From Acidobacteriota bacterium (lineage in GTDB: Bacteria > Acidobacteriota > Vicinamibacteria > Vicinamibacterales > UBA8438): a stretch of 35,149 nucleotides of DNA. Location: positions 1-35,149 of the forward strand of contig DQNS01000057.1 of assembly GCA_015659035.1 (NCBI GenBank), given 5' to 3'. The first letter of the stretch is position 1, and every line of letters starts with the position of its first letter. Positions 22,288-30,829 of the stretch are shown piece by piece. The notes beneath the pieces were generated by a model that saw only the letters and a program-made list of their open reading frames with translations, was not told the DNA's origin and did not search any database. Made by a program: the position numbers and the translations under genes.

Positions 22288-25200
22288 GTGAGAAAACTTT
22301 CCGTTTTTGCGGCAATCGTGACACTCGCTTGTGTGACGGCGACCTCGGCGTCGGCCCAGATAGGTCGCGCCGAGCTGCGCGGAACGGTGACCGACGAGTC
22401 TGGCGGCGCGCTTCCGGGTGTGACCGTGGTCATCACCCACCAGGCCGCCGGCACGTTTCGCGAGCTCGTCACCGGTGCGGGGGGCAACTACTTTGCGGCC
22501 CAGCTCATACCCGGGGTGTTCACCATCACGGCCCAGCTGCCCGGATTTAGGGGGTTCGAGCAGACCGACTTTGCCCTCGGGGTCGGAATGACCCTGGACC
22601 TGGACATCACCCTCGGGGTCGGCGGAATCGAAGAAACCATCACGGTCTCGGGTGCAGCGCCGATCGTCGACCTGACGTCGGCCGAGGTCGGTGGGACGGT
22701 CACCACTGGCGAGCTGATCGACCTGCCGACCGGGAACCGGAGCTACTTTGCCGCGGTCTCCTTGTTGCCTGGAATCCAGTTCCAACCCTCCTCGAGCCTG
22801 GGCAACGACTCCATCATCGCCAACGGGCAGACCCAGGCTGGCAACTCGGTCGGCTTCGATGGCGCGGCGAACAACGACGACTCCAGTGGCACCGGCGCGG
22901 GCGGTCAGGTCCGCGTGCCGATCGAGTCGGTCGCGGAGTTCCAGGTGCTGACGAACCAGTTCGACGCCGAGTTTGGCCGCGTGCGTGGGGCGATCGTCAA
23001 CTCGATCACCAAGCAGGGAACCAACCAGTTCACCGGCGTGCTCTTCAATTACTTCACCAGCGAGACGATGACGGCGGAGGACTACTTCGTCAAGAACAGC
23101 GCCACGCTGGAAAAGCCGGCGACGAGCAAGAAGGAGTTCGGCGGGGTCCTCGGCGGCCCGATCATCCAGGACAAGGTGCACTTCTTCTTCAGCGCCGAGC
23201 GGCAGCTGGTCGCGCCGAGCCGGTCGCGGGAGTATGCGAGCCGCCCGGACCTGAACTTCACGCTCTCGGAGAACTGGAAGGCGCTGAACACGTTGATGCG
23301 CCTCGACCAGCAGATCAACGCCAGCAACTCGTGGGCGTTCCGGTGGCTGCGTGAGGATGCGCCGCAGTTCAACCTGATCGGCGGTGGCTCACGCAATACC
23401 AAAAACTTCATTCAGGACGAGACCGACAACGATCAGATCTGGGTCGGGACCTATACGAGCGTGATCGGGTCCAACAAGGTCAACACCGTCCGCATCTCGG
23501 CGACGAGCGAGTCGTTCTGGCGGGGCAACCCGTGCTGGCGTGAGCAAAACAGCGTTGGCACTGGCGCCCAGAAGCTGTGCCCGCCGCAGTGGACGCAACG
23601 CACCTTCAATGAAAACACGCGTGCAGGTGCGAGCGGCCGGGATGACGAGAACTCGCAGTGGAACAACACGTTCTCCTGGTTCGTGCCCGACAAGAAGGGG
23701 GACCACGACATCAAGTTCGGGATGACCTACCACCGCACGCGACTCACTCCCACGATTGAGAGTGACCTCGGCGGTCGGTTCAATTTCGACGGCGACCTCA
23801 GGTTCGATCCGAACAATCCGTCGACCTATCCGGAACGGCTCCGCGTCCGGGTCGGCAACCCCTTGGGGCAGACTTTCGACTTCAACCTGCGGACCTATGA
23901 GGTGTTCGCGCAGGACAAGTGGGCGATGACCGACCGGCTGACGGCATCGCTAGGGGTTCGGTACGACCTCGAAGTCTTCCGGTCCGGCGTCACGGACAAC
24001 CCGATGTTTCCGAGTGGCGGCGACCCGATTGACACCAACAACTTTTCCCCGCGTCTCTCGCTCGCCTATGACCTCACGGGTGACGGCCGATCGGTCCTGC
24101 GTATGGGCTACGGCGGGTTCTACGACAAGACGACCATCGACGCGACCGACAACGTCCTGCAGTACGAAAAGTACGCCGATTCGTTCGTTTATTCGTGGCC
24201 GCTGAACAGCTCCGATCCGGGACCCGGGAACGGGGTGTTGCCGACCGATTCGATGCTGTTGAATTACGGGACAAAAGATAAATGTCCGGCGCAGCTCGCG
24301 GGTGTCGCCTGCCCGGAGGTGGATCATGCTGCCATCGCTTTGCTGTTCCCGGCGGGGACGGTGCAACGGAATCTGGGGGACGTCTACTTCGACTCGCCCA
24401 ACCGGCGACAGCCATGGATGCACCAGCTGACGCTGGGGTACGAGCGGGAGCTGGGGCAGTTGATGTCGTTCTCGGCCGACTTCATCCGGTCGATGGGCCG
24501 CGACATGCTCGGGCGGATCGACTACAACATTCCGACCCGGACGGGCACCGGGCGGAACGACCCGCTGCAATTCGGCGGCACGTTCGGCGACACGTTTGGC
24601 AAACTGGGGGGCGACCCCGACTTCGTGAACTTCCAGAACAACGTCATCGTCATGGAGAGCCTCGGCACAACGAACTACGACGCGTTGAACATCCAGATGG
24701 AGAAGCGGTACTCCGACCGGTGGGGGGCACGTCTGGCCTATGCGCTCGGGTACTCCCGGGGTAACACCTTTAACCTGCACCAATCGATCGTCACGCAGGT
24801 GGGGAACGATCTCAACCTCGACGAGTTCCACCAACCTGCCCTGACCGACCGGCGGCACATCTTGACGCTCAGTGGGCGGACGGAGTTGCCGGGTGGCATC
24901 ACGGCGAGCGGCGTGCTCCGCTACATGACCGGGCAGCCGATGACGCTCCACAACACCAACTTCGATCTCAACCGGAACGGCAAGTCGCCGGATCCGATCG
25001 CGGCTGGGACCTACACTAGTGCCTCGACCACCCATGGCATCACGGTGCAGAACACCGGTGGCTTCGGTGGGGCGCGGCCACTGGACTTCCTGCAGCTGGA
25101 TCTGCGGCTTGGCTATCGCCTGCGGCCGGCCCAGGGCCAATCGGTGGACATCTTCTTTGATATCTTCAACCTGACCGACCGTGCGAACTTCAACAACCCC

Positions 25201-25302
25201 ACTGGGGACATGCGGAGCGGCAACTTCTTGAGGCTGACTTCGCTCCGGGGTGGCAGCGGGTTCCCGCGGCAGTCACAGTTCGGTCTTCGGTACGGCTTCT
25301 AA
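22288..25302 (+). CDS. TonB-dependent receptor, Oar-like, with carboxypeptidase-regulatory N-domain
   Basis: The 1004-residue outer-membrane receptor starts at GTG 22288 with GGGGAGGG 5-6 nt upstream; the frame is open further up but has no site. A signal peptide (KLSVFAAIVTLACVTATSASAQ) is followed by a CarboxypepD_reg-like beta-sandwich (about 27-110: ELRGTVTDESGGALPGVTVV, GNYFAAQLIPGVFTITAQLPGF). Next is the plug region (GELIDLPTGNRSYFAAVSLLPG, VAEFQVLTNQFDAEFGRVRG, NSITKQGTNQF) and a long barrel ending in aromatic FGLRYGF. Residues such as GGVLGGPIIQDKVHFFFSAERQ are typical of the acidobacterial Oar-like group. The substrate is unknown; large oligosaccharides or peptides are usual guesses. 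It is monocistronic, with an operator-like dyad before it and a strong terminator after it. Confidence 0.95.
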   Translation: MRKLSVFAAIVTLACVTATSASAQIGRAELRGTVTDESGGALPGVTVVITHQAAGTFRELVTGAGGNYFAAQLIPGVFTITAQLPGFRGFEQTDFALGVGMTLDLDITLGVGGIEETITVSGAAPIVDLTSAEVGGTVTTGELIDLPTGNRSYFAAVSLLPGIQFQPSSSLGNDSIIANGQTQAGNSVGFDGAANNDDSSGTGAGGQVRVPIESVAEFQVLTNQFDAEFGRVRGAIVNSITKQGTNQFTGVLFNYFTSETMTAEDYFVKNSATLEKPATSKKEFGGVLGGPIIQDKVHFFFSAERQLVAPSRSREYASRPDLNFTLSENWKALNTLMRLDQQINASNSWAFRWLREDAPQFNLIGGGSRNTKNFIQDETDNDQIWVGTYTSVIGSNKVNTVRISATSESFWRGNPCWREQNSVGTGAQKLCPPQWTQRTFNENTRAGASGRDDENSQWNNTFSWFVPDKKGDHDIKFGMTYHRTRLTPTIESDLGGRFNFDGDLRFDPNNPSTYPERLRVRVGNPLGQTFDFNLRTYEVFAQDKWAMTDRLTASLGVRYDLEVFRSGVTDNPMFPSGGDPIDTNNFSPRLSLAYDLTGDGRSVLRMGYGGFYDKTTIDATDNVLQYEKYADSFVYSWPLNSSDPGPGNGVLPTDSMLLNYGTKDKCPAQLAGVACPEVDHAAIALLFPAGTVQRNLGDVYFDSPNRRQPWMHQLTLGYERELGQLMSFSADFIRSMGRDMLGRIDYNIPTRTGTGRNDPLQFGGTFGDTFGKLGGDPDFVNFQNNVIVMESLGTTNYDALNIQMEKRYSDRWGARLAYALGYSRGNTFNLHQSIVTQVGNDLNLDEFHQPALTDRRHILTLSGRTELPGGITASGVLRYMTGQPMTLHNTNFDLNRNGKSPDPIAAGTYTSASTTHGITVQNTGGFGGARPLDFLQLDLRLGYRLRPAQGQSVDIFFDIFNLTDRANFNNPTGDMRSGNFLRLTSLRGGSGFPRQSQFGLRYGF

Positions 25303-25327
25303 GGAGCGCCGCCGTCAGACGGACGCA

Positions 25328-25360
25328 GGGCCGGGCGCGCAGAGCGCCCGGCCCTTTTTT
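25328..25360 (+). terminator. Intrinsic terminator of the TonB receptor gene
   Basis: A perfect 11-bp stem (GGGCCGGGCGC / GCGCCCGGCCC) with a 5-nt loop (GCAGA) is followed by TTTTTT, 26 nt after the stop codon. It is a textbook rho-independent terminator in the plus direction; the minus direction lacks a T-run. Confidence 0.95.
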
Positions 25361-25394
25361 GTGTGCGTTTGGCCGCGGCTCACTTGTGCCGGGG

Positions 25395-26381
25395 TCAGGG
25401 CTGGATCTGGGCGAGGATGCTCCCCGCCTGCTCGGCGAACCGGCCGTCCGGTTCCCGGTCGAGGTAGAGCGTGAACTCGGCCGCCGCCTCGGCGACCTGA
25501 CCGGCGTTCAGATTCGCCATGCCGAGCCAGTAGTGGGCTTCGCCGTGTTCGGGGTCGAGCGCGAGGGTGCGTTCGAACTGCTGCCTCGCGTCGTCGAGAT
25601 TGCCGAGGTTCCAGAAGATCAGGCCCTGGTCGAACACCGCGGTCGCGCTGTTGCCCCCGGCGACGGCGCCCGAAAGTCTGATCGCCTCGGCGCTGGCCTC
25701 GGCCGCATCAGCGAACCGCCGCTGCGCGTTATAGACCTCGGCCAATCCCTCGTACGACGCCGCGTTGTCCGGCTGCAACGCGAGCGCCGCCTTGAAGGCG
25801 GTCTCGGCCTGCGCGTAGTCCTCCATCTGCGTGTAGAGGATGCCGAGATTCCGCCGGCACTCCGCGCACTCGGGCACGGTTTCGATCGCACTGTTGAGCA
25901 GCGTCACCGCCTCGTCGAGGTCGCCGCGGCGCGCCGCGGCGAGGCCGCGGTTGAATGCGTCGGTGGTGGCTTCGGCTGCCTCGAGCTCCGCCAGCTGCTC
26001 CTCAGACAGGCTCTCCCTGACCACCTCGTCGGGTGACAACAGCTCCATGTTCATCTCGAAGGACTGACCCGCCAGGAGGGTGACGGTGCCGGTGAGGGCA
26101 CCAACCCCCTCCTTGCCGGCCGAGACGCTGTAGGGACCGCGCGCCAGCCCCATCTGTATGAACTCCCCCTCGTCGTTCGTGGTCAACTCGAATTTCCGAG
26201 CCACCCCCCCCTGGAACTCCACCACGACGCCTGCATCCGGCACGGGCTCGCCGTCGGAGTCGGTCACCACCCCGTAGATCCTGGCGCTCATCTGAGCCCT
26301 CGCTGCTGAAGGGAGCGCCAGCGTTGCTCCCAACGCCGCGAGGAGTAGACACGACACACAGCTGAGTCTGATCTGAGACAT
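25395..26381 (-). CDS. Secreted CarboxypepD-regulatory plus TPR protein
   Basis: The 328-residue protein starts at ATG 26381, 14 nt after the stop of the upstream VWFA gene, with no Shine-Dalgarno, so translation is probably coupled. The signal peptide ends AARAQ (residue 30). A carboxypeptidase-regulatory-like beta-sandwich (33-115: ARIYGVVTDSDGEPVPDAGVVV) is followed by an acidic linker (117-140). Four or five TPR units then run to the end (FNRGLAAARRGDLDEAVTLL, NLGILYTQMEDYAQAETAF, YEGLAEVYNAQRRFADAAE, GLIFWNLGNLDDARQQFERTLALDPEHGEA in two parts). A longer frame upstream to 27347 is a shadow of the VWFA gene. Inferred role: periplasmic or surface scaffold in the VWFA operon. Confidence 0.88.
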   Translation of the reverse strand: MSQIRLSCVSCLLLAALGATLALPSAARAQMSARIYGVVTDSDGEPVPDAGVVVEFQGGVARKFELTTNDEGEFIQMGLARGPYSVSAGKEGVGALTGTVTLLAGQSFEMNMELLSPDEVVRESLSEEQLAELEAAEATTDAFNRGLAAARRGDLDEAVTLLNSAIETVPECAECRRNLGILYTQMEDYAQAETAFKAALALQPDNAASYEGLAEVYNAQRRFADAAEASAEAIRLSGAVAGGNSATAVFDQGLIFWNLGNLDDARQQFERTLALDPEHGEAHYWLGMANLNAGQVAEAAAEFTLYLDREPDGRFAEQAGSILAQIQP

Positions 26382-26395
26382 GGGATCGCGCCGAT

Positions 26396-27376
26396 CTACC
26401 GAAACCTCGCCGGCACCGCACGCACGGTAATCGGCTCGTTGCTGTTCACCGCAATCTGGACCTGGGGCGGGACCAGGCTCCTGGCGCCGGCGTAGACGAC
26501 CAGATACTGGTTGGACAGCTCGAAGGCGAGCCGTGACAGGACTTCCCCGAGACCGTTCACGGTCGAGAGATCGACGCGATGTCCGCCGGTCTGCTCCGGT
26601 CCGATGTCCAGCATGAGATCCCGCGCGCGATTCGCCCACGACGGAAACGCTGCCAGCCCGAACGTGCCCGTAAAGCTCATCCGCACCCTGGACGTACGCA
26701 TGACAACGGCGTGAACGGCCGCGCCGGCGGCGCGCAGCCGCGTCACGACCGGCTGGGGGTCCTGTTCGCTGAAATCGACGCCGGTCGTCGTCACGACAAC
26801 CACGACCGGGCGCAGCGCCTCCCGCTCGGCGAACCCGCCCGCCGCGTCGTTCAGCGCGTTCACGAGATAGGTTGCCGTATCGGGACGACTGAAGAGCTTC
26901 GACATGCCCGCCTTCAGCCTGTCGAGACGGGTTGTCGGCTGGACCAGGACCTGGCGCGTACCGCCAAAGGTGATCACGGCGATCTCGTTGCCCTCGTGCA
27001 ACTCCTCGACAAAGCTCTCGAGCGCGCGACGGAGGTCCCCTATGATCGGCCGCGCCGCCATGCTGGTGTCGACCAGAATATCGACCTGCATCGGCGCCGT
27101 CGCGGGGCCGGCGCGAAGCACCTCTCGATCGATGCCATCTTCTCTGATGAAGAAATCGCTGTCGCCGAGACCCTGAAGCGGGGAGCCGGAGTCCTGGAGA
27201 ACACTGACGTACAGCTGACGTTCCACCGCCAGGGTCTGCGCGTTCGCCGACCGAAGCGCCGCCCCCGTCATTACGCCGGACAACAGGACCACACCCAGCA
27301 GACACCGCCTCACCGGACGAGGACACACACGCCACGGTGGTCGACACAGCCGAGATGGCAGTGGTCTGATGAGCAT
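26396..27376 (-). CDS. VWFA-domain protein with altered MIDAS (DTSMA)
   Basis: The 326-residue secreted protein starts at ATG 27376; a GTG at 27406 is an alternative, and neither has a clear ribosome site. After an Arg-rich N terminus comes the signal segment (CLLGVVLLSGVMTGAALRSANAQ). A short strand domain (LYVSVLQDSGSPLQGLGDSDFFIREDG) leads into the A-domain. Its metal motif is Asp103-Thr-Ser-Met-Ala, one residue off DxSxS. Other A-domain landmarks are AVITFGG, VVVVVTTTGVDFSEQD, and the family end LAFELSNQYLVVYAG. It is followed 14 nt later by the CarboxypepD/TPR gene and preceded by the related VWFA gene at 27581, probably one transcript interrupted by the MITE-like element. Confidence 0.85.
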   Translation of the reverse strand: MLIRPLPSRLCRPPWRVCPRPVRRCLLGVVLLSGVMTGAALRSANAQTLAVERQLYVSVLQDSGSPLQGLGDSDFFIREDGIDREVLRAGPATAPMQVDILVDTSMAARPIIGDLRRALESFVEELHEGNEIAVITFGGTRQVLVQPTTRLDRLKAGMSKLFSRPDTATYLVNALNDAAGGFAEREALRPVVVVVTTTGVDFSEQDPQPVVTRLRAAGAAVHAVVMRTSRVRMSFTGTFGLAAFPSWANRARDLMLDIGPEQTGGHRVDLSTVNGLGEVLSRLAFELSNQYLVVYAGARSLVPPQVQIAVNSNEPITVRAVPARFR

Positions 27377-27518
27377 CGATTCAAATTGTAGTTGGCTGGT
27401 AAACACACTTCAATGGATTTACACGATCGTAGGACCTCAAGGTCCGTACGCCCCACGCCGAATCGTCGACACGGGATGATCCAGGGGCGCACGTTCGGGA
27501 AACGAGAGGCTAGGCAGG

Positions 27519-27584
27519 CTAGACATCTCCGAAGGCGAGATCGTCACGTTTGGATCAAGTTTTCGCGACACCGGAGATGTCTAG
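27519..27584. mobile_element. 66-bp MITE-like element with 13-bp perfect terminal inverted repeats
   Basis: CTAGACATCTCCG (27519-27531) and CGGAGATGTCTAG (27572-27584) are perfect inverted repeats around a 40-nt core without coding capacity. The outermost CTAG may be a 4-bp target duplication, as some IS5-group elements make at YTAR sites; the mobile part would then be bounded by ACATCTCCG. The right end contains the stop codon (TAG) of the 27581-28516 gene. The 12-mer GGAGATGTCTAG also occurs alone at 15766-15777, again covering a stop codon. No transposase is in the window. The rest of 27377-27518 shows only a small GGACCT-CA-AGGTCC hairpin. Confidence 0.6.
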
Positions 27585-28516
27585 GGCGGCTTCCCGTCCG
27601 TCGTGACGGTGGACCTCACTCCAAACCGGATGATGCTGACCCGAAGACTCCCGGGACCCTCGCCCTCGGGGCGCTCGTAGCGAACTAGATGCTGCGTCGC
27701 CAGCACCCGACTCCGGGACCTGATCCTCTCTGCGATATCAACCAACGGCTGGTCCAGGCTCGACCCCAGGAGGATCGACGTGTAGGACCCACCGGTCGCG
27801 CTGCTCAGGTCGCGGCCGACCGCTTCCGGCACGGACATTCGGCGCTCGAACGACGCCGGCCTCGGCGTGGACATCACCAGCGTGTGTACGGTGATGCCAT
27901 TCCGCTGCACCCGCTCGATGAGGGAGTCGAATTTGGCGACGAGGTCTGCACTCGAATCAGTGCCATCTGCCGACACGATGACGATCACAGGACGCTGGAG
28001 CTGACTCCCGGCCGCGAGCCACTCGCTGGCCTCGACCAGGCCGTCGAGAAGTCGCGTCGATGAGTCGCTCTCGACCGCGATCCGGTCGACTCCGTCGCGG
28101 ATCTCGCCCCGATCGAGTGCCGCTCGCAGGACCCACCGAGGCCGTGGCGACAAAGCCAGCAGGGACATCGACTGATTCGCCCTCAGACGGTCGAAGAAGG
28201 CGCGCAGCCCGTCCTGCATCCGGCTGAACGCGCGTGACGCCGCGCCACCGTTGTCCACGAGAACCGTCAGCGTGATGGGGAGGTTGGCGCCTCTCACGTC
28301 GAGGACGGGGTACGCGACGCCATCCACACGGACCACCACTTCCGCCTTTCGTAGATCGTCCACGATCGCACCGGTCCGCCGGTCGAAGACCTGGACGTAG
28401 AGCCGGCCCTGAGCATGCACTGGTAGCGGATGGACACCCGAGACGGCGAATGCCAGGGTCAGGCCGATCCACCCACCTGCAGTACGCTTGCAGGCACGCC
28501 ACCGTGTTTGAGCCAC
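27581..28516 (-). CDS. VWFA-domain protein with degenerate MIDAS (DNGGA)
   Basis: The 311-residue secreted protein starts at GTG 28516 with AGGA 7 nt upstream. The signal peptide ends PVHAQ. Strand domain YVQVFDRRTGAIVDDLRKAEVVVRVDG is followed by an A-domain beginning LPITLTVLVDNGGAASRAF. The MIDAS position reads Asp88-Asn-Gly-Gly-Ala, lacking both serines. VIVIVSADGTDSSADLVAKF is the central strand with the downstream acidic loop. The protein ends in GKPP, with the stop codon supplied by the inverted repeat at 27572-27584, so the original C terminus may have been cut. It is a paralogue of the VWFA gene at 26396. Confidence 0.83.
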   Translation of the reverse strand: MAQTRWRACKRTAGGWIGLTLAFAVSGVHPLPVHAQGRLYVQVFDRRTGAIVDDLRKAEVVVRVDGVAYPVLDVRGANLPITLTVLVDNGGAASRAFSRMQDGLRAFFDRLRANQSMSLLALSPRPRWVLRAALDRGEIRDGVDRIAVESDSSTRLLDGLVEASEWLAAGSQLQRPVIVIVSADGTDSSADLVAKFDSLIERVQRNGITVHTLVMSTPRPASFERRMSVPEAVGRDLSSATGGSYTSILLGSSLDQPLVDIAERIRSRSRVLATQHLVRYERPEGEGPGSLRVSIIRFGVRSTVTTDGKPP

Positions 28517-28542
28517 GCCGTTATCCTACTCGCCCCAGTTGC

Positions 28543-28629
28543 CGGTAGCGCAAAGACGTAGAGCGCGTTGCCGTTGTCAGGCTCGTCCGGCGCCATCGTT
28601 CGTGTGGATGTTGTTCCCGAAGGGGTACC
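28543..28629 (-). pseudogene. Possible C-terminal scrap of a quinoprotein gene
   Basis: A 29-codon stretch in the leader of the VWFA gene ends DEPDNGNALYVFALP, resembling the last residues of acidobacterial PQQ-dependent dehydrogenases (LYVFALP or LVVFALP). There is no intact frame upstream. The similarity is short and could be chance. Confidence 0.2.
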
Positions 28630-28632
28630 GCC

Positions 28633-28638
28633 ACTATA
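28633..28638 (-). promoter_or_regulatory. Putative -10 element for the 27581-28516 VWFA gene
   Basis: The minus strand reads TATAGT here, about 117 nt upstream of the GTG start, in the 137-nt gap behind the symporter gene. No good -35 was seen. Confidence 0.3.
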
Positions 28639-28653
28639 CTCCCGTCCACTCGC

Positions 28654-30573
28654 TCACTCGGCGTCTGAGGGCCTCGGGTAGCCCAGCCGATACCAGACGG
28701 GACAGAGCAGCAGCCCCGCCAGCAGGAGGCCACCGACCCAGACCGGCCTGAACGGCAGCCACAGCGGGGGCGGACTGCCGACCAGCCAGGTGCCGAGACC
28801 GACCAGCAGACAGAACACCGAGAGCGAGCAGGTGACCATGGCGCCCAGGGCGCGCCACAGCCGCCGGGCGCCCGCGTCGTCGCGGTCACCGGCGCCGGCC
28901 GCACGCGCGACCGGGCCCCAGAAGCCGACCGGCCGCACCCGCTGGTAGAACGCCCTCAGCCGCGCCTGGTCCTCCGGCCCCTTGATCCAGATCGCCGCCA
29001 GCGCCGCCGTCGTGGCCACCGTCGCCATCAGCAGCAGCCGGAGCGCCTGCTGGTCGTCGTCGAGATAGAGGATGAGGAACGGCGCGACCACCAACGACAC
29101 GAGCATCGCGGCGATCTCCGCCCAGGCGTTCATTCGCCACCAGATCCAGCGCAGCACCTGCACCACGCCGAGCCCGGCGCCGAACAGCAGGCTGATCTGC
29201 CACGCCTGGTTGATGGAGGTGAGCTGGGTCATGATCGCAAGCGCGATCACGAGGATGATGACGTTGGCCCCGCGTGCGACCCAGACCAGGGCGCGGCCGC
29301 TCGGCTCGGTCTTCAGCCACGCCTGACAGATGAACCGCTTGTAGATGTCGTTGGTCCAGTAGGAGGCCCCCCAGTTCAGGTGGGTATCGACGGTCGAGGC
29401 GAGCGCCGCCAGCATGCCGGTCAGCATCAGCCCCATCACGCCGGGCGGCAGCAGCTCGGCCATGCCGCGGACGTAGGTGGCCTCGCGGTCCGCCTGCATG
29501 AGATCGGAGGCAAGCCCCGGCGCCGGCGGGAAGAGCACGAGCAATCCGATCCCGAGCGGCAGCCAGAGCAGGCTGCGCGCCAGCACCTGTGTGAAGGTGA
29601 AGACGACCGCCGCCGTCTTCGCATCGCGGTCGCTGCGACAGGCCATCGCCCGTTGCGCCAGATAGCCGGTTCCGTCGGAGACATGATTGATCAGCCACAA
29701 CAGCCCGAGGAGCGAGAGGGTCGTCAGGGTGACATCTTTCCCGCGACCCGGGGTGAAAGCGAGGATCTGGTCGGGCAGGATGCCGCCCGGTCCACCACCG
29801 GCAAAGGTCTCGTAGACCCGGTCGGTCATCGCGCCGAGACCGCCGACCTCCCGCACGACAAACGTCGTGAACGCCAGCGTGCCGAGAAACATGATGGCAA
29901 TCTGGACAACGTCGGTGGCGACCACGCTGCGCAGACCGCCGGTGGCCGAGTAGAACGCCGCAACCGCCAGGATCGTAGCGAGCGAGATGAGGTTGTTGGC
30001 CGTCTTGACCCACACCTCGGGGTCGTCGAGCCCACCGATCGTGAGCGGCATCCCGACCGACTCGACCAGGCTCACCACCGGCCGTAGCAGACCAGCCGGC
30101 AGCCACTCGTTCCAGAGCAGAAACGGCTCGGCGATCTTAGCAGCGGCGAACAGCACCCAGGCCAGCGCCACGCAGTTGATGACAGTGCCAACGTACACCG
30201 CCTTGACGCCACGGAGCACCGCCGCCGGCGTGCCGCCATAGCGCACTTCGGAGAGCTCGGCATCGGTCACGACCCCGGCGCGACGCCAGGCTCCGGCCAG
30301 CACGAACCCCATGAGCAGGAACGTGGCGGCGAAGATCCAGAGCTGCCACAACCCGAAGATTCCCGCCGTCGCGACGATCCCGGTGACCAGCAGCGGTGTG
30401 TCGGCGGCGAACTGGGTCGCCGCCATGCTGAGCCCCGCCTTCCAGCCAGGCAGGGTCCGGCCGGCGAGGAAGTACTCCTCGAGGTTCTTCGAGGCCTGCC
30501 GCCGGTTCCGGAAGCCGGCGCTGACGGCGTAGGCGATGAAGGCGACGACGATCAGCGCGTCGACCGTGCTCAC
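28654..30573 (-). CDS. Sodium:solute symporter (SSS family)
   Basis: The 639-residue inner-membrane protein starts at GTG 30573 with GGGAGG about 10 nt upstream. It shows about 14 hydrophobic segments, starting VDALIVVAFIAYAVSAG. SSS-family features include the cytoplasmic loop EEYFLAGRTLPGWKAGLSM, TQFAADTPLLVTGI, the conserved SATGGLRSVVATDVVQ, the TM segment with NHVSDGTGYLAQRAM, and GVMGLMLTGMLAALASTVDTHLNWGASYWTNDIYKR, which matches the family's LAAxMSTxxSxLN-type helix. It should import a solute with Na+; the substrate cannot be told (sugars, organic acids or amino acids are typical). It directly follows the amidohydrolase remnant. Confidence 0.93.
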   Translation of the reverse strand: MSTVDALIVVAFIAYAVSAGFRNRRQASKNLEEYFLAGRTLPGWKAGLSMAATQFAADTPLLVTGIVATAGIFGLWQLWIFAATFLLMGFVLAGAWRRAGVVTDAELSEVRYGGTPAAVLRGVKAVYVGTVINCVALAWVLFAAAKIAEPFLLWNEWLPAGLLRPVVSLVESVGMPLTIGGLDDPEVWVKTANNLISLATILAVAAFYSATGGLRSVVATDVVQIAIMFLGTLAFTTFVVREVGGLGAMTDRVYETFAGGGPGGILPDQILAFTPGRGKDVTLTTLSLLGLLWLINHVSDGTGYLAQRAMACRSDRDAKTAAVVFTFTQVLARSLLWLPLGIGLLVLFPPAPGLASDLMQADREATYVRGMAELLPPGVMGLMLTGMLAALASTVDTHLNWGASYWTNDIYKRFICQAWLKTEPSGRALVWVARGANVIILVIALAIMTQLTSINQAWQISLLFGAGLGVVQVLRWIWWRMNAWAEIAAMLVSLVVAPFLILYLDDDQQALRLLLMATVATTAALAAIWIKGPEDQARLRAFYQRVRPVGFWGPVARAAGAGDRDDAGARRLWRALGAMVTCSLSVFCLLVGLGTWLVGSPPPLWLPFRPVWVGGLLLAGLLLCPVWYRLGYPRPSDAE

Positions 30574-30600
30574 GCGTCAATCCTCCCACGACTTGAACCC

Positions 30601-30699
30601 TCACGTATCCAATCCGAACACCGCGACGTCGGCGAACGCACGTGCTCGCAGATACCCCCGGTCGGTCAGGTGCAGGAAGTCGGCCGCCAGTCCGGGCGC
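30601..30699 (-). pseudogene. C-terminal remnant of an amidohydrolase (N-acyl-D-amino-acid deacylase type)
   Basis: The last 32 codons before a TGA at 30601 read LHLTDRGYLRARAFADVAVF then GLDT. This is the classic C-terminal strand pattern of D-aminoacylase-like amidohydrolases (GLTDRGxLRPGxxADVVVFDxxT). Upstream in the same frame the sequence loses all resemblance, and no metal-ligand motifs are found, so only the 3' end survives. It ends 28 nt before the symporter start, suggesting the intact ancestor formed an uptake-and-hydrolysis unit with it. Confidence 0.5.
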
Positions 30700-30829
30700 A
30701 CCCGGGGGCTCTGTTCTCCGCAACGTGCAGGCTGCCCGCATGCTCCAGGTCGATGCCTGGCGGGATGATTGTCGGCTCGAGCACGTCGAAGTACGGACCA
30801 GGAATGGAACAGGCGCGTAGAATGGGTGG

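Noticed and set aside
23950-25140. 396-codon antisense frame within the TonB receptor gene
   Set aside because: A shadow frame opposite conserved barrel sequence, without motifs.
25395-27347. 650-codon minus-strand frame
   Set aside because: Only the part from 26381 downstream is real. The upstream half is an out-of-frame reading of the VWFA gene at 26396-27376.
30574-30600. GGGTTCAAGTC on the minus strand, resembling a tRNA T-loop
   Set aside because: No matching T-stem, anticodon arm or acceptor stem surrounds it.
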